Source of the DNA: Takifugu bimaculatus
Lineage: Eukaryota > Chordata > Actinopteri > Tetraodontiformes > Tetraodontidae
Length of the DNA: 64,000 nt
Assembly (NCBI GenBank): GCA_004026145.2
Contig: CP034995.1
Coordinates: 732,001-796,000 of the forward strand
Reading direction: 5' to 3'
This document shows positions 12,436 to 24,820 of this stretch, piece by piece. Numbering within the stretch: position 1 is the stretch's first letter; each line of letters starts with the position of its first letter. Below the pieces are notes generated by a model. That model was not told the DNA's origin and made no database searches. It saw nothing but the letters and a program-made list of their open reading frames with translations. Both the position numbers and the translations under genes were made by a program.

Positions 12436-13375
12436 AGTCAATGCGCAGTTTCTGCTTTAAGATTAAAAACGAAAATACTTATGAATATTCAATTCAATGA
12501 TCAATCATATGTATAGATTTTTTTTTTTTACAATACAATACAATGCATGTGAACGTTTATCTACTATCTAAAATACAATGCTACATACACAGGTTCATCA
12601 TAGCAACATGTCACAGTGTCAGTGATTTATTTCCATGCTGAAATTCTTCGGGAACTCTCGGGAATGGGTACATTACTGGTACTAATTATTTATATTAAAG
12701 GTATGTTATATAAGAAAAAAGTAGACACAAGTAACTTTGTAAACTTGTAAACTAGTCAGCAATGTGCGGCCAGTGGAGTGTTTTATACAATGGAATGACA
12801 TGCACAGCCGGCTAAATCAAACTTTATGAATGGGTGTACAAATATTACGCGATATTAGACTGTACGGTTCAAGTGTCCTAAAAACCTTATTCTACCTGGT
12901 GTTAGTGATCATGCAGAATCCACACTGAAGATTCTCTACAGCCGCAGAGGCTACATGCTAAAAACACATGGTTGAACCCGGAACGCAGTGCACGTCATTG
13001 TAGTAAAGTTTAAAATAAAACTGGCCGATTGGCATTTCCTGTTTGTAAAATTGACGGCCATCTTTCACTTTCATAAATGACTTCCACTATTTTGTCCTGC
13101 GTTACAAATCAGACTCAGATCATGTCTGTGTGCAAACGTTTACAATTTTATTTATATAAAGAGTTTTAAAACATTTGTTATGCTAACATTAGGAAACAGG
13201 AAATGCTTTTCGTTCATTTCCGCTTTACTCTCTCAACTCTGGGATTGATTACAAGGGCTGGGAGCGCAGTCGTATGAATTAATCGCCGAATTTTTAAATT
13301 CGCGCCGTAGTTTTAAAAATTACCACAGCCTGCTTTAATGATTTCTTAACAACAATTAACATGCAGTAAAACGCC
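12436..13375. promoter_or_regulatory. Divergent REXO5/ERI2 intergenic promoter region
   Basis: The 940 bp between the REXO5 (minus) and ERI2 (plus) start codons must carry the 5' ends of both genes, which are head to head. No TATA box or defined motif could be assigned. The human orthologues are also neighbours. A shared bidirectional promoter is inferred from geometry only. Confidence 0.5.
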
Positions 13376-16300
13376 ATGTCTACGAAGAAACTGGCCAAGT
13401 AAGTGTCCTCTGATAAAGCATAGACTGCTGTACAAAACTGCTGTCACTTAACAATCTAAAAACGCTTTTTGGTTTGTTGTTTTTCTTTCAGGTAATGTTG
13501 GTAATCTTATGCACGTATTTAAATTAGCTTTGATATCCAACATTTTTTCGTAAATGTGTTCTACTTCTGTTCTATAAACTAATATCTGCAGGGAACTGGG
13601 ACTGTTGAGGAAGCGCAGTCATTCCTCAAGCGGATTAAAGAAAATAATGGTTTCAAGTATGTTAACTAAATTATCTGCATAATATGTAATAATAATGTTC
13701 GTAAATTGCTTATTATCTGCATAATGTATAATAATAATGTTCGTAAATCGCTTAGCCACGACTGTTTTTTTCCCCACTTTACAGATCAGATTTTTTCCCA
13801 TCTAATTGTGATTGATTTTGAATCTACTTGCTGGAGAGAGAAAAACAACTACAGTCAGGAAATTAGTAAGTAGTCCTTTTCTCAGAATGCTAGTTGCACT
13901 TTTGTGTCCATACCATAACGTCTTATTTCTTTCTTGGTTCTATCTAGTTGAATTTCCTGCTGTTCTGCTAAACGCCTGTACAGGGGAGGTCGAATCTGAA
14001 TTTCATACTTATGTTCAACCTCAAGAGCATCCAACTCTCTCTGAGTTCTGCACAGAATTGACTGGGATTACGCAGGTAGTCCCCAAGTCCATGTACTTCC
14101 TCTTGCAACACATTGTGGAATGACAGTGCTACACTTTCCCTCACAGATGCAAGTCGAGGCAGGGATTCCCCTTCAGATCTGTATGTCGCGGTTCAGCCGT
14201 TGGCTGCAAAACCTGCAAATGAATATGGGTTTGGTCTTCCCTAATAATCCCCAGATGGCTTCAGCAGCCGCAGCCTCTCGGAATCTGTGTACCTTTCTCA
14301 CGTGGTCAGGTAAATTTTGATCAAACTGCTCTACAGCTGACTTTTTAAGGAATGAAACTATAAGACTGGATTAATTAACCGTGTGTGTTTCATATCAGAC
14401 TGGGATCTGGGGGTTTGTCTGCAGTACGAGTGCAGACGCAAACAGATCCATAAGCCCGATGTGCTCAACAGCTGGATAGACCTGAGAGGCACTTACAGGG
14501 TATGTAGCTGCCTTTGGGTTGTTTGTGTTTACACTTTGTTGCGGGACTGAATTGTTTGCATTTTTCAGCTGTTTTATGACAGGAAACCCAAAGGACTGAA
14601 AGGCGCATTACAGGATCTGGGAATCCAGTTTGCAGGAAGAGAACACTCTGGTGTTTAGTAAATGTTGTTCTGACTCATTACAAATTACTTCGCTTGTGGA
14701 ACTGTAAACTCATCTTGTTTTTCATCTCCTCAGGTTTGGACGATGCCCGAAACACAGCTCAGTTGGCAGCGAGGATGATGAGAGACGGATGTGTGATGAA
14801 GGTCACCAGGAGCCTAACGAGGGTGAGTGGCCGTCATCCAATGGTGCTGCCCTGCTCCTGACCTCTGACCTGTGTGGCTGTTAGGATTAAATATCCTGGA
14901 AATCTATAATGGTTTTAAATATGTGAATCTTTCTGATGTTAATAAATATTTCTCTTCTTTTGACACAACATTGTGAGCACTGACTTTTATTCATTAACAT
15001 GGACATCAAACTGTTGAAAGAAATTTCAACCAAAAGCAATTGTGCATCTTAACTAGATCTCCTTTTGTCCTCCCGTAGGCTCCATCAGTGGTCAAACACA
15101 TTTGTGGAAACACAGCTGGAGACGACAAGGAAGAAAACCCAAAACCACGTAAAAGGGAAGAAGCCCTTAACACTGACAAGCTGTCATTTTCCAGGGATTT
15201 GGACTTAAAGACCAACTGCGCTCATGGACTGAATTCCACCTGTCAGACTTTGGTCTCGCCAAAGACGCTTCTCTGCGGCACCTCTGTGATGCCCGGGGGA
15301 AGCTCTGTGATGGTGAGAAATGGTCCCGCGCCACACAAAAACAACAGCCTGGTTCTGTGTTCCACCACCGTGAGCTGCCTTTCCAGTCCGGATCAGTTTA
15401 AACCAACCTTCAGAAAAAAGAGAAGCACCGAGGGTGGTGGGTGAAGAGGAGAATGCCGACGTGTTTGCTTTGGAAACAGAGGAAAGGTGTGGTTCATACG
15501 ACGATGTGTTGTTGGAAAACAGTGATGACATCAACAGCGGAGAATCTGATTTTGATGCTAAAGGATATTTATGGGAAGAATCTGATAGTACAGCTTCTTC
15601 GGCTTCGTTATTGGATATTATGAGAGAAACAGTGAGTAAAAATAAGCTTAAACATCAAAGGATGACCAGTAAATCTGCACTTATGTCTCTGGCTACAAAG
15701 TCATTTACATCCCAGGTTAACAGGTGTAATAATGTGAATAAGATCAGGCAGCAATCAAAGTTCAAACAACCAGTTGCCTCCTAAAAGTGTTACTCAAGCC
15801 TCCAACCTGAACCAACTGAAAACAGGACTAAAAATCTTCACGAAGGTACAAGAAAAGTCTCAATTACCCCATAGGAACTCAAAAACAAACACCCTCTTGT
15901 CTGAAAAGACCTCCAGCCCTAATCCCTTGTTTGCTACGCCCAAAGTGACAGTTTCTCACTTCAATCAAACGCCAAAGTCTTCGTTTAGCATCTATGCTGA
16001 CCCCGTCAAACCCTCCAGAGACTCCTTTTGCGCCACAAAAGGCGTCCTTACGTCTGTGTCAGCCAACATTCTCTGCGCACGGAGCAACTGTTCATTAACT
16101 GGGGGCCAGAGGGTCACATCTCCGCTCTGTTCCTGTGGACGTCGAGCAAAGCGGCAGCTTGTATCCAACGGTGGACCAAACCACGGGCGGGGGTTCTTCT
16201 GTTGTCCGGTTCGGCGTTCGGGAGGAGTAGGAAGGGTCCAGAAGGGATGTGAGTTCTTTAAGTGGGAATCAGCTGTGATGAGGAGTAACTCATTGCCCTC

Positions 16301-16388
16301 TGCTGCTGCTGGGTCATCTGCATCACTCTGTCAGGTCAACTCTTCTCTCAGCCATCCAAGACAGAGGTCGAGCAGAAAGAGCTGTTGA
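13376..16388 (+). CDS. eri2: ERI1 exoribonuclease family member 2 (ERI2), last exon split over three frames
   Basis: Putative DEDDh 3'-5' exoribonuclease. Exons: 13376-13398, 13592-13656, 13785-13865, 13948-14075, 14147-14309, 14399-14499, 14569-14650, 14734-14822, 15079-16388. Motif I is VIDFESTCW in exon 3; ELTGIT in exon 4, SDWDLGV at the exon 5/6 junction and GREHSGLDDARNTAQL across exons 7/8 complete the exonuclease fold. The long last exon encodes a low-complexity linker and a C-terminal GRF zinc finger (CSCGRRAKRQLVS, then GRGFFCCP and CEFFKWES) at about 16130-16265. The linker lies in three successive frames: the first ends at 15444, the next runs about 15410-15784, and the GRF part runs about 15738-16388; each step is +1. 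The first break sits at a six-A run (15414-15419). Either extra bases are present in this sequence or the C-terminal half is disrupted here. The start ATG gives MSTKKLAK, but this N-terminus was not checked against the family. Confidence 0.93.
13671..13755. repeat. Two-copy tandem repeat (42 bp) in ERI2 intron 2
   Basis: TTATCTGCATAAT starts at 13671 and again at 13713; both copies continue through AATAATAATGTTCGTAAAT with a few differences. A local duplication within the intron. Confidence 0.85.
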
Positions 16389-17596
16389 GCTTTCGGTATT
16401 AACAAAATAAGCATTTAAAGAATAATTAATAGTTACCAGAAAATTTGATGAATGAAAAATAATATTCAGCAAAGCTGTTTGCTGAATATTGAGCTTTCAA
16501 TTATTTATCTAGACATTCAATTAACCTTGATTATTGTGTAAACACTTAAAGTCTATTAATCATAATTATCATTGTTCAACTAATTAGATAATCTTTTAAT
16601 GTTTCAGAATCATGTACTGTATATGATGTACAGTGATGAATTGCAAATATATATTTTTGCATGTATATTGTGGCTTCTTGTCTTCACTATTTTCATTTTA
16701 TGCTACTGCAGACTAGCACTCCTCCATGTTTTAGATGCCTGTGTTGTGATTTTACACAACTTTGTAAAAAAATAAAAATCAGTCGGTATTCCCTGTATTC
16801 ATCTGCGGGTGGGTAAGTGGTGCAGTGGGCAGTCGGTGCCAGCAGATCGGTAATTGATACGCCTTATCTGAGCTTGAAACTTTATTATTTCATATAAACC
16901 ATCCAAAGTTTAACAAAAAATATGAATAAAACAAATCAATCGTGTGTTTGAAAATAAAATTATTTGATCAGAAAAATGTGTTGGCGTATTTGTTAAAATA
17001 TTAATTGCCCAGATAAATGTGCGATAACTACGTTTACACAGTGCAACTATGCTTACGTATATATTATGAATAAAGTTTAATTGTTTTGTCAATAAAGTAG
17101 TGGTCTTTTGCGCCCTCCAGTGGAGAGTTACGGTACCCTCAAGCGTTCACGGTTTAAACGATTTAGAGATTGTCTCAAAAAAAGCATGTACAACTCAATA
17201 ACGAAAAATTGAAAAGGGCGCGAAAAGAACCCCAACTTAAATCAGTAGTTGGCTTGGGTAATTTAACAGAGAGAGAATAACTACACAAGCAGCTGCAGTG
17301 TGTTTTATTTGCACGGTTAAAGCTGATGTTGGAGGTGATTCTACTTCTTAACCATTTGGCGGTACTTTAGCCCCTGTCTCTTGGGTCATTGTTGCGGAAG
17401 TGAAAAGACTACGTGGGGAAGAAAGGTTGGTCTAACTGTGCATGAATGCTTTGAAGACTAACAGCGTCGATGTCCAATCCAGGTTCGCTTTGATCTCAGT
17501 CAAACGGCTCTTCCTTCCCGCCTCTGTTTGTCATATGGACGTGTTGGGCAGGAGCCGGGGCCTATAAATGGGACGGAGAGCCGAAGACTGCCTGTA
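16389..17596. other. ERI2 3' UTR and ERI2-TXNDC11 spacer
   Basis: AT-rich DNA. AATAAA at 16771-16776 is a likely ERI2 polyadenylation signal about 390 bp after the stop. The last few hundred bases before 17597 should hold the TXNDC11 promoter and 5' UTR; no distinct motif was recognised. No additional gene was seen. Confidence 0.55.
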
Positions 17597-20500
17597 ATGC
17601 TGCGCCGGGTGCGACAGTCTCTCCGGCAGTTGCTGATTCTGATGGCCCGGAGACCGGGTCTGCTTTGCGGCACCATCGTGCTCGGCGTCCTGCTCGTCCT
17701 GGCCATCAAGTTTACTTGCAGGTAACAGTCTGAAGCGTTAACAGCTTTACCTTTTGGATATCATGACAGTACAGTACATGTGTCACATTCTGAATGGCAA
17801 CGATGTAACATTGCTGAAGGTAAATCAGCCGCTCCTTGTTACAGTGTAGTTGTAGCTTCTGTTCAGGTCGTGCACCTGATTACAAACTGACGTGGACTGT
17901 ATGATAAGAGGATTAACCACGTTGCTGGATGGATCAGAATTTTAGATCAACTTCAAACTAGTCTCCAGCTGTGACGACTGAATCCTGAAGCAATATCTTA
18001 GACACATCCTGCTTCTCCTCTGTTGTTTAACTGATTACGTGAGTGGCCAGTAGAACTGGTAACTTTAATATTAAAGCAAATAAAAGTTTGGACTGTAACC
18101 AGGAGACTCTTTTTGTCTTTGCTGAGTCAAAGTTCTGACACTTTAAGATACTTTTTTTGACAGCCAGTATGACATCTTATGTCATCCACAACTAGCTTGC
18201 ACTAAGGAGGAAAACGGATTTCTTATTTTAGTGATGCCAGCAAGATTGAAACTTGAAGCAAATTACAAACAAATGATGTGAGGCACTCCCTGCCTCTTGA
18301 CTTTGAGTGCCATTTTACTGCAAATCACACTGAGATCACGTCTCTTTGCAGCCGGGCTAAGAATGTGGTGGCACCACCTCGACCACCGGTGCGGTTCTTC
18401 GCTCACGATGCCCCTGTGGTCGACCTCTACTTGGGTCAGATAGACCAGGTGGAGCGTCTTAGGAGCATGGCGGAGGTGTCGCTCATATTCTTCTATGCAC
18501 CGTGGTGCGCTCACTCGATGGCAGCCCGGCAGGAGTTGCAGCAGGTTGCCAAGAAGCTGGCCAGACAGGTAACACGCAACTGAAGCCACAACAAGCCTAG
18601 CAACGGTTGCCGGCGCCCTGTCAGACCACCACTGACATGTTCGTCTCCTCTGAAACAGGTGCAGTTTGTGGCTGTGAACTGCTGGTGGAGTCAGGGGAAA
18701 TGCAGGAAGCAGAATCACTTTTTTCAGTACCCGAGCATCCATCTGTTTTACCGGAGGTGATACAGAGAACCCTCGCTCTCATCGAGTTTTTCTATTGAAC
18801 ACAATCTTGACGCAACTTCAGCCGCGGTTTGAAAACGACTGGAAACATTTTATAACATTGTTGTTCTGTGTTCTGCAGGTTTGGGCCTATAGAGTACAGG
18901 GGTCCATTTGTGGCTCCGTACATGGAAAGTTTCATCCTCAGGGTCATCACACCTTTGACTTACCTCCCATCCACAGCCAGGCTTAAAGAGTTCCTCTCCA
19001 ATCATGAGGTATGAAGTCCTGACTCTGCAAGTTGCTAATAATTTCTGAAAAGTACACACAACATTTCTATGTATTGAAAGGGCGTGCCTTTGGAATTGGT
19101 GTGTGTTTGATATTGTCTACCCGCTGTCTCTACTGTGTAGCCTCGAGTGGTGGGTTTCTTCCAGTTTAACTCCTCCCCTCAACCACCGGGGTACATCACG
19201 TATCTGCTGTCTGCCCTTCAGGCCCTCAAAAGGGGTAAGATGATGACACTACAGCAGACAGATGGCTTCAGTCTTCAGTTTTAATTATATTACATACATA
19301 AAAATGCAAGGTGCCTCGGGATGTTTGCTGATTTTAATCATGAAATAGCTTTTATTTCAGGAAGGTTGAAGGGTGTGAAGAGGTGATTAAAAAAGCAAAA
19401 ACTTCTCACCTTTTAATTTATTTTATTTTTGTCCTCTGGAGCAGATTTCCGTGGTGTCGCTCTCTTTGGCGTTGTCACGAATAAACAGGTCGCCGAGGTC
19501 CTTTCTCTGAGAGACGATGAATCAGTTTACCTTTCCAGAAGATTAAACTCGTCTTTGGTGAGTCAGCACTTCATGAAAGAAGGCCTACAAATTCAAGAGA
19601 AACTTTTTTATTGAGTTTACTAAAGTCTCTGCATGTATGTACGATGTTGTATGATTCAAAAGAGCTCAGATGTTTTGTACTTGCAGATTTTCCCTCGAAG
19701 CGAACGCAACTTTACCTCAGAATCCATTTGCAACTGGGTGTTTGAGCATCACGAAGACGTCCTTCGGTGGCTGCAGCCTCCTGGAACAAAGTCCCGCCTC
19801 CTGGAGCGGGAGCTGAATAAAGGCCCAGCATTGTTGCTCTTCCTGGAACACAATCCTCTTGGGTCCAGCTCCAATCCAGTTCTGCAGCAGGTGAGCAGGG
19901 CTGGAGGGATCCACACCCAGGTTGATAGTGATCCTCTGCTCTGGTGCACCCCAGGGTTCAGTCTGAGGTCCTCTGATATTTTCCATTTATTTTCTGTGGG
20001 ACATACTGATATTTGCTCGTCCAAGAAAGTTCTTGTGATACATCGCTCTTGATTATCTATCTTTTTTTTTTGTTTTTATCTTTCAGGTTGGGGACATTGC
20101 TGTTCGTTATCATTCTTGTGAGAACAATAGCTCCAACCTAGATGGAAGTGTAACCCCCAGCTCGTCGTGCTGCCAGTCAGTTCTGCTTGCAGAATCCGCT
20201 AGAAGCGTGTGTGAGGTGTGCCTGAGCTCATCCCGACCACTCCCAACCAGTTCCTCCATATGTCCCACACTCCCCTTCATGGCTCAGGGAGGAGACGTGG
20301 TGCTGTCTCATCTCAGACGCTGCTGTCTCCAGCGAGAGTCCTCCCCCGTGCTGGGATGTAGCGACTTCAGGAGCAGCTACAGTCCGTTTGGCCAGTACAG
20401 TGCCTGCTGCAGAAGAATAAATCCTCGTCATAATGAATCTGAAGCCAAAGAAGTGCCAGACGTGCACAGAACTGCCCGTACGCCCAGCACTTCCACTGGA

Positions 20501-22102
20501 GATGACATCACAGGCCTTCGATGTCAAACCAACAGGACGCTCAGGTTTTACGTGCTGGATGTTGCTCTGAACTGGCCTCTGGCAGTGAGGCTCGGAGCAA
20601 CGGGCAGAAGGAATGTGTCCCTAAGCCAGCAGAACAGCGAGACTGAAGAGAGCCCGTTTGCAGCTATAGTCGACCTGAAGGACGAGGTCCATTATGTCCT
20701 CCACCGCAGTCCAGCATCCAATCTCACAGAGTCTCTGGGTAAGAATAACAACCTCTGAACTCTCATTTGCTGGATCCAAAATTAGAATTCTGTTTGTCTC
20801 CTCCTCTCTTAGAGGCCTTCATCAGGAACTTCAGTGCTCCATACAGGCTTCTGCAGAGGCATCTGGTGGGGGAAGAAGTCAGGAGAGGTGGGGCTGGGGA
20901 CAGTAGACCTCCAGAAGAACCTCAGCGCGCACCACCTCTGTCACGCCCTCTTATCACTGAACTCACCACCTCCTCCTTCCTGCCACATGTTATGGATGTA
21001 AAAAAGGTGAAATTGAATTCCGCCAGCAGAGGTCGCCAGAGTTGCGCAAAACGATCTGAACGTGTTCTTCTCTAGGATGTTCTGCTCTTCTACTACACCC
21101 AGTGGTGTGGATTCTGCTCGGCCCTCAACCACATTGTGATCCAACTGGCCAGACTACTGCAGGGAAACAGCACCATCACTGTGGCCAGGTGCTGCCTTTT
21201 GAGAATTCTTTTGTTTTAAATAAAGCTTTAAAGTCTTTTAACCCCGACCCTGTTCTAAACATGGTGGGACGTGTTTTGAATACAGGGTGAATGTTGCACG
21301 GAACGACCTTCCTTGGGAGTTCATGGTGGATCACGTTCCTTCTATTCTTCTGTTTCCCAAATACAGGTGAGAAACACCCAGAGTGCGACATTAGTGTAAT
21401 GACACCAGCATCAGTGAAGCTGGCCGTCAGTTTATAGAATTCTAACACAACTTATCGGAAGTTCTATTAAACCCTCTAGTGTCAATTACCTGCCATCACA
21501 TCCCTTTGAGAGGAAATGCCCTGTTCATAAGTGCTCTGTTCTCACCGTCTCCTTGTTCGGGCTCCTATTTCAGAAAACATTTCAGCGTGAAGTATCCTGA
21601 CGACCTTCTCATCACTTTACCCAACCTCCTTCGCTTCATCCTGCAGCACTCTGGCTCTGTGCAGTACGCAGACAAACCGATGGCAGCTTCTGTTGAAGCA
21701 TGGGCTTCTGGACCTGACGCCCTTTTCCGTGCCGAGTTCCTCACCCTCCATCGTGAGGTCCAGGCTCTTCGCCACGCCCGTGAACGCCTCTCCCAACAGC
21801 TGGCGCAGCTGTGGCGCGACAACAGGCGCCTAAAATTTGATACTCGTAGCTTAGAGGCCCAGAATGCTAAGCTAAAACAAGAAAGGGAGAGCCTGGAGGA
21901 ACAGCACCGCGAGAAGAGCCGGCAGCTGGTGGAGGCGGTGAGGAGGCTGCAGGAGCTGTCGGACACGTCCGAAAGCCTGCTAAATGAGAACGCCCTGCTC
22001 CGAGTCCTGCTGGCGGCACTGAAGGACAGGTCAGAGGCCAAAGAGCAGGTGGAGGAGGAAAGGAAAGAGAAAGAACAACAAATAAGTCACATGGCTTCCT
22101 GA
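17597..22102 (+). CDS. txndc11: Thioredoxin domain-containing protein 11 (TXNDC11), 12 exons, intact
   Basis: ER membrane protein of the PDI family, known in human as a partner of dual oxidases and of ER-associated degradation factors. Exons: 17597-17721, 18352-18568, 18659-18756, 18879-19008, 19141-19234, 19445-19557, 19687-19890, 20087-20738, 20813-21006, 21076-21188, 21286-21366, 21574-22102; the total is 2550 nt (849 residues) with consistent phases and no internal stop. Residues about 20-40 form a signal-anchor helix (GTIVLGVLLVLAIKF). The first thioredoxin-like domain has a monothiol site WCAHS (human WCGQS); the last has WCGFC, the canonical redox pair. The C-terminal exon encodes a long coiled coil rich in Leu, Glu and Arg. 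It is shorter than human (985 residues): the human stretch between SLKK and the FGVITNK motif is largely missing here, possibly an unrecognised exon between 19235 and 19444. The ATG at 17597 is the first in frame. Confidence 0.96.
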
Positions 22103-24033
22103 CATCAGGGTTAGGAACAGGACCTGAAGAAGCTGTGATAAGGTCACTTGAACCCACCAGGAATACATTTATTATAAAACTGACAGTGGTGATCTGTCAG
22201 GATGCTGCTAAATGAGGATGCATTGAGGAATAATGGATTTATCCACTTTTAGGAAGAGACTGGTCCAGAGATGTGCCAAAGTGCCAAATGTCCAAATCAA
22301 ACTCCTCGGATGCGATGCTGTTTGTGGAAAAGCTTTCAACCATACCGGGGGCCTGTGGCATCAGCACCTCTCACCTTTTCCTTTCCTGACCAAGTCTCAA
22401 AAAAGGTCAGGCGTGAAAGGAAGGTGAAAGGATGATTTGAATCAGTGGTTGCAAGAGAGAGGGCTCCTGATGAAGAGGAGACCCGTTCAGTTCTGAAGAA
22501 TCTGCTCACCAATCCACAGGCGGGCCTGACAGCACTTGAATCTTTTTGGTTTTGGTTTTTTTTGGGGGGAGGGGGGACAGTTCTTTTGGCTTTTTGAAAG
22601 GAAATACGTTCTTTTCTGTTAACACTGATCTGCTTTCACAGGAATACTCAATCACTAAGATATTTGTTATTAATTATTCAGGTATTTGCTAATAAGATGC
22701 TGCAGTTGTTTATATGTGAAATCTTACACTTCTTTTTAACAATTAAATCATTTTCATCAGATTTTTTTACGTGTCTCATTTTGGTTGGTGCATATTTTCA
22801 CGCAATTTTCACGCTTTCCTTCAGATGTGACCCTAAATTGACCTGGTGGATCATGTCAGAACCAATGGAACTTTATTTTATTGTTGCTCTCCTCTGATTG
22901 GTCGGCTGTGTTTAAAAACTACCCACCAATCAGAATCCATGTCTGCAGTGAAGACAATTCAGGAATGCTGAGGAATCTAAAACTTGTAATAAATAAACGA
23001 ATTGTTCCAACCACACCTGCTTTACAGACGCGAACAATGGATTCATTTATACGCTTGGTGGATAATGATGACCAACAGATAAAGAAGAAAAAATATCTGC
23101 ATGTACCTACTATTTAGTCTGAAAGTTTCATTTGTTAGACACGTCAGAGTTTGGAGGAATCAGCAGGAACATAGTGTCCATAGTAAAATGTGTCAATACA
23201 AATATGCATTTTTGGGCTCAGAAAAGATCTGCATGTTTACTGAGAGCCGTATTCAGAGCGACATACCAGATCTAATCTGGAGCAGCAGCACAATCATGTG
23301 CTCTTAATCTCATCTTTTTTTTCCCCCCACCACTGAAAATATCAACCAGGAATATGTTTTATACAGATTCATCAAGGCTGTTTTTTTTTCAAAAAGTAAT
23401 GACAGAAAACCCAATGATTAAAGAAAATACAGACAATAACTATTAAGGCTTTTAAACATTTAAATTTTAAATAGACCAACAGCTGCAATAATGTGTTTCT
23501 TCAGTATGAAATTTGTCAGAACAAATTAGCATATTTACCGGTATAATAAATGAATTTATAGTAATTATATTGATAATAACAGCTTTGGGATACATTTCAG
23601 CTTGTCGGCTCTTGGGCCTGAAAAGGTTTCTTTTTGTAATTGATATCACATATTTCCTGTTTAGTGTTTGGTTGTAATTAGGTTGTGACTCCGGATATCT
23701 TATGACTCCTGGAAAAATAAACAAGGTGGGCGGAGAAGGTGGAGGACTGTGGCAAAACTGTCCTGCCTGCAGTCCAACACTCTGCTGCATGTAAGTACTC
23801 ACTTTTTTTATATCTAAAATTGTTCAGGGCTGTAGTTTCAAGTAAAATAAGTGCCTTCTGGCCCTAAATTTATTTAATAACTGAGCATATAAATTTATAA
23901 ATCTACCTGTTAACTTATAAAATGGTGCTGAATAGTGTTTAAACCAGTGAAATGATGCTCACATTTTCCCAAAGGTATCGTTGTTTTGTCCTTCTCGTAC
24001 AACATCCTTTAGTGTGGATTGATTACAGGAACC
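22103..24033. other. TXNDC11 3' UTR and spacer; probable LITAF-like 5' exon near 23.7-23.8 kb
   Basis: No protein-coding gene recognised. AATAAA at 22988-22993 is a candidate TXNDC11 polyadenylation signal. A stretch ending CTGCAT|GTAAGTA at about 23790 has a good donor site and could be the non-coding first exon of the LITAF-like gene. A G-rich run lies at 22564-22577. Stannin, which neighbours these genes in mammals, was looked for and not seen. Confidence 0.45.
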
Positions 24034-24441
24034 ATGTCAAATGTCCAAGTGCCTGTCGGTGAGTCTGTGTCTCACTTTAAAGAACCAAAACTTCTACCGC
24101 ATTTTCAAAATCTTGTTTCTCGTCGCAGTCGACCGTCTGGGGGACCAGCCGGTGCAGGTAGTCTGTCCTACCTGCCACCAGACAGTTCTGTCTAAGGTGG
24201 AGTACTCTGCCGGTTTACTCACGTACCTCTTGTGTACCGGCCTCTTCTTCTGTGGGTAAGCGAGCCTCTAACTCAGCTCTTCCACATAAGTGCATTAAAG
24301 AGGCTCATGATGTTTGCTCCCATCTTCTCCAGATTTGTTTTAGGATGCTGTCTCATCCCATTCTGTGTGGACCGGCTCAGAAATGCACAACACACCTGCC
24401 CTACCTGCAAGACTAAGCTGGGCGTCTACAAACGCCTGTAA
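24034..24441 (+). CDS. Minimal LITAF-domain protein, 86 residues, 3 exons
   Basis: LITAF domains bind zinc and insert a short hydrophobic hairpin into the cytosolic face of late-endosomal membranes. Exons: 24034-24058, 24129-24255, 24333-24441 (261 nt with stop). The protein has both half-knuckles (VVCPTCHQTVLSKVEY and HTCPTCKTKLG), the hydrophobic core between them (LLTYLLCTGLFFCG, then CCLIPFCVDRL) and the family ending YKRL. Only about 15 residues precede the domain, so the Pro-rich N-terminus with PPxY/PSAP motifs of classical LITAF is absent. It may therefore correspond to the LITAF-domain-only gene (LITAFD type) or to a shortened LITAF paralogue; next to TXNDC11 the chromosomal setting fits either. 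AATAAA at 24476-24481 is the likely polyadenylation signal. Confidence 0.88.
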
Positions 24442-24575
24442 ATCCGATTTGACCCTTTGTCTTTGCACGGCATCAAATAAATCAATTTGTCGCAGTTGTT
24501 TCCTTTGCAGCTGGATTACTGTGACCCTGTAATAATATTAAATGCTACAATCGCAAACTGTGAGTAAATAAGTCA

Positions 24576-24581
24576 TTTATT
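24576..24581 (-). terminator. Candidate polyadenylation signal of the mesothelin-like gene
   Basis: AATAAA on the minus strand, about 240 bp past the stop codon at 24821. It is only about 95 bp from the LITAF-like gene's own signal on the plus strand, so the two transcripts end almost back to back. Confidence 0.5.
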
Positions 24582-24820
24582 GCTTGTAACATAGCATCGA
24601 CATAAAATGTACATTTATTATTAATCTCAAAGGTTCAGGCTAGAAACATGATTGTACAACCTCATTTCAGCAACTCCATTGCTTGAGGAAGGATCCAAAT
24701 TTAAAGTAAAGTAGTATAAAAGTTGTAAATGAAAACATTTCAGAGCATACATTTATTTAGGTGAGAGTTCAAAAGACATACTGTTGGTCAGAGCAAGCGA
24801 GGCAGTTTAGAATCTTGTAC

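Noticed and set aside
15410..15790. Tiny introns inside the last ERI2 exon
   Set aside because: The overlaps would require introns of only a few tens of bases with no good donor-acceptor pairs; the shortest clear introns in this window are about 70 bp.
22103..24000. Stannin gene expected between TXNDC11 and LITAF
   Set aside because: No open frame with the stannin transmembrane segment or tail was found on either strand.
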